A stretch of DNA of 64,000 bases, taken from the NCBI GenBank assembly GCA_022496205.1, contig WTXD01000001.1:744001-808000 (forward strand), in the 5' to 3' direction. This document shows, piece by piece, positions 57,713-64,000 of this stretch. Numbering within the stretch: position 1 is the first letter of the stretch; every line of letters starts with the position of its first letter. The notes under the pieces are model-generated. The model did no database searches. It had not been told where the DNA came from and saw only the letters and a program-made list of their open reading frames with translations. Position numbers and translations under genes: made by a program. Source of the DNA: Gloeopeniophorella convolvens (Eukaryota; Basidiomycota; Agaricomycetes; Russulales).

Positions 57713-59509
57713 TTAGTGTACAATATGGTGGTGGAAGCCAAGCAGTAAGAGCGCATCTTCGACCTTAACGCCGGTAAGCCGCCCAGGTACTTTCTCCAAT
57801 CGGCCATACTCGACAGGGTTGACATCGATCCCCCCGCGAACGTCCGCATCTGCGTCCACCTGGTGCGGACGGGGAGCAGGCACGACAGCGGTCGGGGGAT
57901 GAGGCATGGGCGACGGTTCCGGAGATGGCGTTACCGCCTCTTGATAGTCCTCGTCGTCGGTGCCAGCATCTGAATGAGCGGTGCGCACGTGTTTACGTTC
58001 GGAATCATCATGATTTGAAGGTACGGCATCCATGTCCTCGTTTTCGGTGTCCATGTCGTGGTCTTGGTCCGGCGAATGATCGGCTTCGTGTGCGCCGACG
58101 GAATATGAAGAGGTCGCAGATGGTGTGACCGCACGAGATGCAGGACCTGAGCCCAGCTGTAAACTATCTGTATCTCCGTCGTCGCCGGGTTTTTGGGCGC
58201 GTTTGCGTGTCGTCTGGCGGAGGTTGCGAAACCAGTTGGTTACTTTGGCCAAATCCCTACCGGAAAAGGGAGTGGATCAGTACGCCAGCCGTTGAATACG
58301 AATATAGGCGCTTACATGCCAACTTCAAGCGCCAAAGCACCGCGCTCTTCAATAGACGGATTAGAAGTGCGATTGTACAGCTTCTGCAAAGCTTCCAGTT
58401 GATGAGGCTCTGGGCGTGTGCGCCGTGGGCGATGTGGCGGAATGATGTTATGATAAGGCGAACCCCTTGATGAGCCTGATGCGACGGAAGGTTCTGCGCT
58501 GGGTGATCGTTTTTCTTTCCGGATGAGAGCGGAAACAGACGGATGGGAAGACCGTGGTGGCAGAGCGGGCGCTTCGTAGTTCGGCACATCTCGGGAGTAA
58601 GGCTGAGTATCGGCAGACGAATCTGGTGCCGAGTGGCTATTGATATCGAGATGGTGTGCCTTCTCAGAAGTCTCATCTTCATCTGAACGCTTTTTCGCAA
58701 GGCTTCGCTGGTTTTGGAACCAGTTTGTCACGCTTTGATAGCGCCTACAGATGGGGAAGTGTCAGTTCCCTCATACACAAAAACAGGAACGGGCGCTACA
58801 TACATTCCAATTCTCTTACCGAGCTCCTCGCGCTGCTCTTTTGTAGGATGGGGATCCATCATGTAGGCCTTTCGAAGCTCTTCTGTTTGAGACGAAGATG
58901 GTCGCATCCGCATTCTCGGACGAGATGGTAATTCTGGAACAGTGCTCTCGTACGTGTGGCGATGCTCGGGGTTGCCAGCGTAAAATGCGGTCTGCTGTTG
59001 TGGAGAGTCACCAGGTGTTGAGAGGCGAGAAGAGCGAGCGGAGTGTTCTTGGATGCGAGGTAAGGGAAGTGCCGAAGAAAACTCAGGAGTTGGAAATTCC
59101 TCATAGTTCCCAAAGCGTGGGGGAGCAGATACTGAAGTAGCTGAGCTCAACAGAGAAGATATCGGGGGGAGGTCGTATGTTGATGGTGTTGCACCGGGCC
59201 GAGAACGTTTCTTATTTGAAGCACGCTTGTTCTGAAACCAAGCATTGACTGTCTTTGTTTCCCTAAAATGGCTGATGTGAGCAACAGGAGGCGAAAGACA
59301 CAACCAAGAGCGCACATTCCCAGCTTCTCCGCCAGACTCGTTCTATCATCGAGAGAAGGATGTTCGTTGCGTTCGTAGAGCTCGTTCAAAGCAGCGAGCT
59401 GGAAAGCAGAGTGACGATGTCGAGGCTTCTTCGGCTTTTCCTTTGACGAGTCGGCCTGGGGTGGTTGTTCAGTAGCCGCCGTGGGCCAGGAAGAAAAGGC
59501 AGGCTCCAT
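57713..59509 (-). CDS. Transcription factor with three homeodomains
   Basis: Four exons, about 540 residues. Three homeodomains lie at about 30-84, 180-238 and 324-381. Helix-3 motifs are VNAWFQNKRASNKKR, VTNWFQNQRSLAKKR and VTNWFRNLRQTTRKR, each with the invariant Trp-Phe-x-Asn-x-Arg. Each homeodomain is interrupted by an intron at the same place, just after a Gly-Met (EKLGM, GKRIGM, LEVGM) and before helix 3, so the gene arose by internal duplication of an exon pair. Linkers are Ser/Pro-rich and acidic, and the C-terminus is disordered (HSPDQDHDMDTENEDMDAVP) ending FHHHIVH. It is not a mating-type HD1/HD2 gene by layout: those have one homeodomain and occur as divergent pairs. DNA targets are unknown. 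Confidence 0.9.
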
Positions 59510-60719
59510 TCAGGGGGCGGACGGGGAGAGGAGCAAGAGAGGAGGTGGGTAGGAAGGGAGAAAGATTACAAGGGAAGGACAGCAACATAAGAAAATTATA
59601 GAGCAGATGCTTATACGGTTCACCTGCCAGATCGCTAATGAACTCATCTTCCCACGCCCTCGCCCATTCTCCGTTGTCGTCTAATAATTACCCGGTCCTT
59701 GCCCGGTGGCACGCCTCCCTCTCCTTAGATGCCTCTTTGCCGCCCTGCTGCCCAATTGCCATCCTCGCGGCACCGCATCTGCTCTGCTCTCGACTTGCCC
59801 TACCCATATGCCCTCTCCTCGCGCACACAGCTGCTTCTAGCAACCGGTGCCTCCCTAGTGTGAGACAATTACCTCACCGGATCCAGTTGGACAAATCCGG
59901 TCCATCGAGATTGCTAAAAGCAATTAGCACGCATGTCAACGTTCGGTGCCAAGCTCTGATTGGGCCCATCAACTCCAACACACTCAGTCAACTTACTTCC
60001 TTGGGGCCATAGCCTTCCTTGCTGCGATTGCGACCAGATTGCCTATGGGGAGCCCCCTGTCGTCTAAAACACAGCTGCAGATGGATGAGGCGGAAGTTGC
60101 TCCCAAACTGCCGGCCATAAGCCGATCCCAAATTATGGTCCCACCCTTTAGGCGCCCGTTCACTGCACGACGTCGGCTCCTTGCAACAAAGCGCTGCTTA
60201 CCAATTCTGGGCATTCCGCTTTTGAACCCTACGCCATTCCTCCCAAACGCCATTCATGATGCTTTCACAAGCCCACGACAGCTTACTCCCATCTACAGGC
60301 CGCCCGTGATTCCGCAGACCCCAATAAATCAGAGAAGCTATACTTGTTGGGATGTCAGCCGCGGAACAACTGATGCCGTTCGTGCATGACTCTGTCATTG
60401 CTTCGTCATCTTCTCGGGCCTGCGGCCATTAAATCTTTCAACTACATGTCCCGGTTTAGGCTTCACGCCGGGCTGTCCATGCTAGCCACCCACGCCTGTT
60501 TCACTGGATCCACATGGTCCGACAGCTGTGCTGGCATGACCCGTACACACGTTAACAGCAGGACAACTCCCCTTGTGAACGCCCGTGCAACCACGGAGAT
60601 GGACCACACATTACTGCTGGTTCTACTATATGAATAAAGATACAATTGCTATGAATAGGACGCAGCCCTGCAGGGCGTGGATAAATACCCCGTTGTGTTT
60701 GTCATGATTTCCCAGCACT
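59510..60719. other. 1.2-kb spacer, no confident gene
   Basis: Upstream region of the homeodomain gene and 3' flank of pantothenate kinase. A minus-strand pair of short frames joined by a plausible intron (about 60,398 to 59,998) would give a small protein containing ICSCVLDDRGLPIGN, faintly like a roadblock/LC7 strand, but the case is too weak to call. Confidence 0.35.
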
Positions 60720-62438
60720 TCATGCATCTCCTGGTTCTGATTCGCGGTCTCCGTCGATGTTCTTGATCCACGCGCCGATGGCACCGCTATAGTCAAACAA
60801 CACATGAGCGCCAGAAAAGGCACAGCAGCATCGCAGGACTTACAGGAAACCCTCGTGCCGTAGGAATAGTGCACGTTTCGTGCCTTTGCTCCAAAACCGG
60901 ATAGCATACGACAACGTGGCGATAGTTGCTGGGTGACCCCGAATGAAGCATCCTCCAAAGTAGATCCTGTCTAGACCATATTTCTCCGCATTCATATATC
61001 TGCTCCAAATGAGCACATAGTGACGTAACGTTATGTAAAGGGCACGTACGCTATTTGACCGATATTATTTGACACGGCATACAGCAAGCTCTTGCTGATG
61101 TCCTCTGGGGAGAATGTTCTCTTTTCCTTGCCTTTCTTGAAAACCTTGCCAAACGTACTCGCGATCATTGTGGACTTGAGCCCAAGCTTGCTGTAGTCTT
61201 GCCCATAGATGTCCTTCACGAGCATGTCGACAGCTTCGTTATCTCCCGCCTCGGATAAGGCCAGCATCTCTTCGAGAAGGTTACCAATTTGACGGCAGCA
61301 CATCTAGCAGATAAGACTTACCATCGAAGGATGTAGCCGGCGTGAGCAGCGATAGTAAGCCCCAAAGTGTTCCACCTCCCAGACTAGTACCGCTGACACG
61401 TTCGAATACTCCATCTTCATCGACCTTGATGAGGGAAACCCCTGACCCGATGTTGACAAGCAAGCATGGCAGTTGGGGTGCTGGGTTTCCTTCAAAGGTA
61501 ACGGCATATTTGGGCGCATTAGGACCCGGCCGCTCAAGGACCGCAGGCGAAGTGGAGGTGTGTGCAACAGACTGGATGAGCTGATCCGAGAAAGAATAGA
61601 CTTCATCGGGAATGAGACTTATAAACTTGAGGCCTTCAATCAGGCATTCCATTTCGTCTTCCCGGAGAAACTCGACCCCCAGAGTCCCCTGGAACAGCTC
61701 GTAGAATCGATGAGCGCCACCTCCTGTGGCCATGATCTTCACGCCCTGTTTCATTTCCTCAATGGAGACACCGTTTATGGCTGCCGAGCGCTCTATGAGC
61801 TCTTGGATGAACTGGACACAGTCATCAATTGCGTCTGTCTCGAAGCGCTCAAAATTGAGCGAGCCCCCAGGAAAGTGCTTCAAAGATGCGCGCCGTAGGA
61901 TGGTGTCATGTAGGAGGCTTTGGTGAAGGCCGGACAGCCCGTTGGGAGCATGACTCGACGGGTTATCAAGCACCATCGGAGTCAGCGCGCCGTTCTGCCT
62001 CGAGTGGGAGGAGCTCGGAGGGAAAGGTGGCGAGGGGGCACCATCGGATCCCGGGGATGAGGGGGTCGAGATCGAGCCATGGGAGCTGTTGCCGCCGGTT
62101 GCGAGCACAGAAGGAGAGGACGGGGGCTCAGGGGATCGGGTAAAGTAGACGACCTTGGCAAGGGATCCTCCAATCTGTCATCGAGGCGGAGATGTCAATG
62201 ACAGCTTCGCTCTGCGGGCTATCGCGGGCACGCACGTCGACAGCAATATGTGACACGGGCTCGATGTAGTTCGGAAGGTATATCCCTCGACTGTCTCTTG
62301 TCTGATGGCGTAGTCAGTACGGTGGGGAAGCTAGAAATAGATAGACAGCGCTCGCACTTCGGGAGAAGCCTCGTCTAAGATCACAGCGCCGCGGGTCTCA
62401 ACATGGATAACCTTGGCTGCGGGGAGCGGCGAGGACAT
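60720..62438 (-). CDS. CAB1: Pantothenate kinase
   Basis: Catalyses the first step of coenzyme A synthesis in the cytosol. The start at 62438 reads [20 protein letters not shown], then an intron and [18 protein letters not shown]. Eukaryotic PanK motifs follow: [55 protein letters not shown] and [19 protein letters not shown] with the glycine-rich nucleotide loops. Then come [46 protein letters not shown] and, after a last intron, [16 protein letters not shown] and a stop at 60720-60722. A roughly 60-residue Ser/Pro-rich insert ([20 protein letters not shown]) sits between the first strand and LNFERFET, longer than in yeast. Confidence 0.95.
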
Positions 62439-62828
62439 GGCAGGGTGCGTGTAAGGGGTTAGTGTGAGAGAACGATATGGACTTGAGACTTGAGGTGAGA
62501 GAAACCATAAATTCGCCTGCTCTTGTACACTTGCCGAAGTGTCTTACGAGCGGACACAGGCGGACACAGGCTACGAGCCAACCGATTGATGACGTTGGGG
62601 CGTAGCGCCGTCCCGCGCCCCAGTCGGACCTCCGGGGCCCCAGTCCACGTCCTATCTCCGTACAAGCCCGGCGTCAACCCTGCACCGCTACGCTTACACC
62701 AGGTCCCTCCCCCGTCGGGATCGGTTATCTTCTGAGCCGTCCTAGCTTAGTATTAGAGCGATCAAGGGGCCAAGGGGCCGTGCGATAAAGCGTTACAGGT
62801 GTGTCTACTGTATTATGGAGAAAACCGT
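62439..62828. promoter_or_regulatory. Upstream region of pantothenate kinase / 3' flank of gamma-COP
   Basis: 390 bp between the CAB1 start and the gamma-COP stop codon on the same strand. No gene or clear TATA box. Confidence 0.4.
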
Positions 62829-64000
62829 CTAGCCCCCAATGGCGGTGACGACAAGCTGACACGCCTCCTGCTTCTCTCCCCGAACCCCGATTTCTAAAGT
62901 TACACCTTCACCCCTCGAAAAGGTCATGCGGCACCGCGCGAGCACCTTTCCGCCACCGCCCGTCAAAAGTCCAGACAATTGTAGTGTGTGGACCGTCGTT
63001 CCAGACACCGGATTTTGAGAGCCACCTAGGGGCTCCATGTTAAGGATCTCGACAATCGAGTCGCATGCCGCTGCGGTGGTGTATGAGCGCATTGTAGGCA
63101 AGCCGAGCAACCCCACATACCTTTGATACTCTCCATCGACGACAGCGTGAACGTCTCCGTCATCGTAGCGCCCGTCCGGAGGCGATCCCATTCTGGCGAG
63201 AAGTTCGAATAGCTTGGGATAATGTAGTCCCCGCCAGCAGCCAGCTCCACCTCCTCGAGCTGGTATTCGTCTTCGTAGCCCTCCTCCTCAGGCTCCCCGG
63301 TAGCTGGGTCAACTTCCTTGCTGATGAATTTGAGGACGCATTGGAAGGAGGCAGTGGGGTATTCCCCTGGCGCGTCTCTTGTGAACGACACGTACACGAT
63401 GCCCGGCGAGTTCGCAGGGGAGAGAGAGGGGACAGGGATAATGAAGTCTTCCGTCAAACCAGAATCTGCCGAGGGCTGCATGATGACGGAGACCTGCTCC
63501 AGGACGGTATCCGGCATTGTGTTCGACACATTGAACTGAAGGCCACGAAGATCAGCATTGCAAGGCGGCCTAAGTCCATACTACCAACCTGGAACACGAT
63601 ATGTTCTCGGAACACGTGTTTGATACACGAAACTTGGTATTCGGTCTCGTTCTCGGTGAGCTGGGCTGGCTTCGAACTGTTGATGACGGCACCGTATGAT
63701 GCCAATTCTGGGACCTGAGACAGCTGCTGGATAAACGCTGACTGTGTCTCTTCTGCAGTCTGTGGTGGAGGAACCGGCGTCGCGTTCCGCGCGGCAGGCG
63801 CCCCGATTGTGTCCAGTGAGCTCGGACCTAGAGGATAATGAGTGACGGAAGCAATAGGAAAGCTCAAAAACTCACGTGCAACCTCCTGCGCCGCCTGCTC
63901 TCGGCTGATCTTAGGAACCGACGACACATCGAATGGCTGATCGGCAGCATCAGCATCGCGAACGTAAGCAACCAGTTTCGACTCGAGGGCGGACAAGGAA
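62829..64000 (-). CDS. SEC21: Coatomer gamma subunit, C-terminal part (5' part beyond the window)
   Basis: gamma-COP of the COPI coat, which carries cargo from Golgi to ER. Only the last third or so is present. From the right edge: SALESKLVAYVRDADAADQP, the linker ARNATPVPPPQTAEETQSAF, then the appendage domain QVPELASYGAVINSSKPAQL, VSCIKHVFREHIVFQFNVSN and PGIVYVSFTRDAPGEYPTAS. The platform subdomain ends VHTLQLSGLLTGGGGKVLAR and LVVTAIGG with a stop at 62829-62831. Introns fall before TSLDTIG-like sequence, after HIVFQ and after SMESIK. The Glu/Tyr-rich EEEGYEDEYQLEEVEL region is typical. Full-length features cannot be checked here. Confidence 0.93.

Noticed and set aside
57713..59509. Mating-type A locus (HD1/HD2) identity for the homeodomain gene
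   Set aside because: Mating-type homeodomain genes come as divergent single-domain pairs; this is one gene with three homeodomains and no partner or MIP gene in view.
59946..60398. Small protein on either strand between the homeodomain gene and pantothenate kinase
   Set aside because: The plus-strand 147-codon frame has no motif, and the minus-strand spliced alternative has only a faint roadblock-like strand. Too weak to annotate.
1..64000. CRISPR arrays, bacterial operons, ribosome-binding sites, integrases
   Set aside because: Spliceosomal introns and eukaryotic protein families throughout; no direct-repeat/spacer arrays or prokaryotic signals were found.

Overview
This window reads as nuclear DNA of a filamentous basidiomycete, most likely an Agaricomycete. 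Genes are cut by many short (about 45-65 bp) GT-AG introns, several with a CTAAC or CTGAC-like branch point. Base composition is moderately GC-rich. The gene set is fungal: FAB1, LTV1, TAF2, a COP9 subunit, Het-C, a cerato-platanin and a basidiomycete-type four-helix membrane protein. I rebuilt gene models by joining exons by eye, so outer limits are firmer than every internal junction.

Left part (1-8.6 kb). A truncated minus-strand gene and a G-protein beta subunit are followed by about 6.4 kb that looks gene-poor because its genes are tiny and split. Joining exons shows three same-strand genes of 76-78 residues, each little more than one double-stranded-RNA-binding domain (dsRBD). They start at 3763, 5836 and 7196, share intron phases and exon lengths, and each has its own TATA box. 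Two further stretches (from about 6492 and 8184) look like decayed or diverged copies. This array is the most interesting object in the window.

Housekeeping block (8.6-37.3 kb). In order: the inactive ubiquitin-protease-like splicing factor SAD1/USP39; three neighbouring mitochondrial ribosome genes (RSM22, uL1m, mL40); COP9 signalosome subunit 2; the PI3P 5-kinase FAB1; the 40S assembly factor LTV1; a TAF2 carrying three C-terminal bromodomains; and a secreted Het-C protein with a long Tyr/Arg/Glu/Gly-rich tail. Divergent pairs (CSN2/FAB1, uL1m/mL40, LTV1/TAF2) share short promoter regions. mL40 has two apparent one-base frameshifts.

Regulatory and surface block (37.5-59.5 kb). A small coiled-coil protein, two related bHLH transcription factors flanking a 192-residue four-helix membrane protein, a large Ser/Pro-rich protein of unknown function, a cerato-platanin behind a mucin-like Ser/Thr segment, a mitochondrial-type (methyl)isocitrate lyase, and one gene encoding three homeodomains. 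Long gene-free spacers surround the transcription-factor genes.

Right end (60.7-64 kb). Pantothenate kinase and the C-terminal part of gamma-COP, whose 5' part lies beyond the window.
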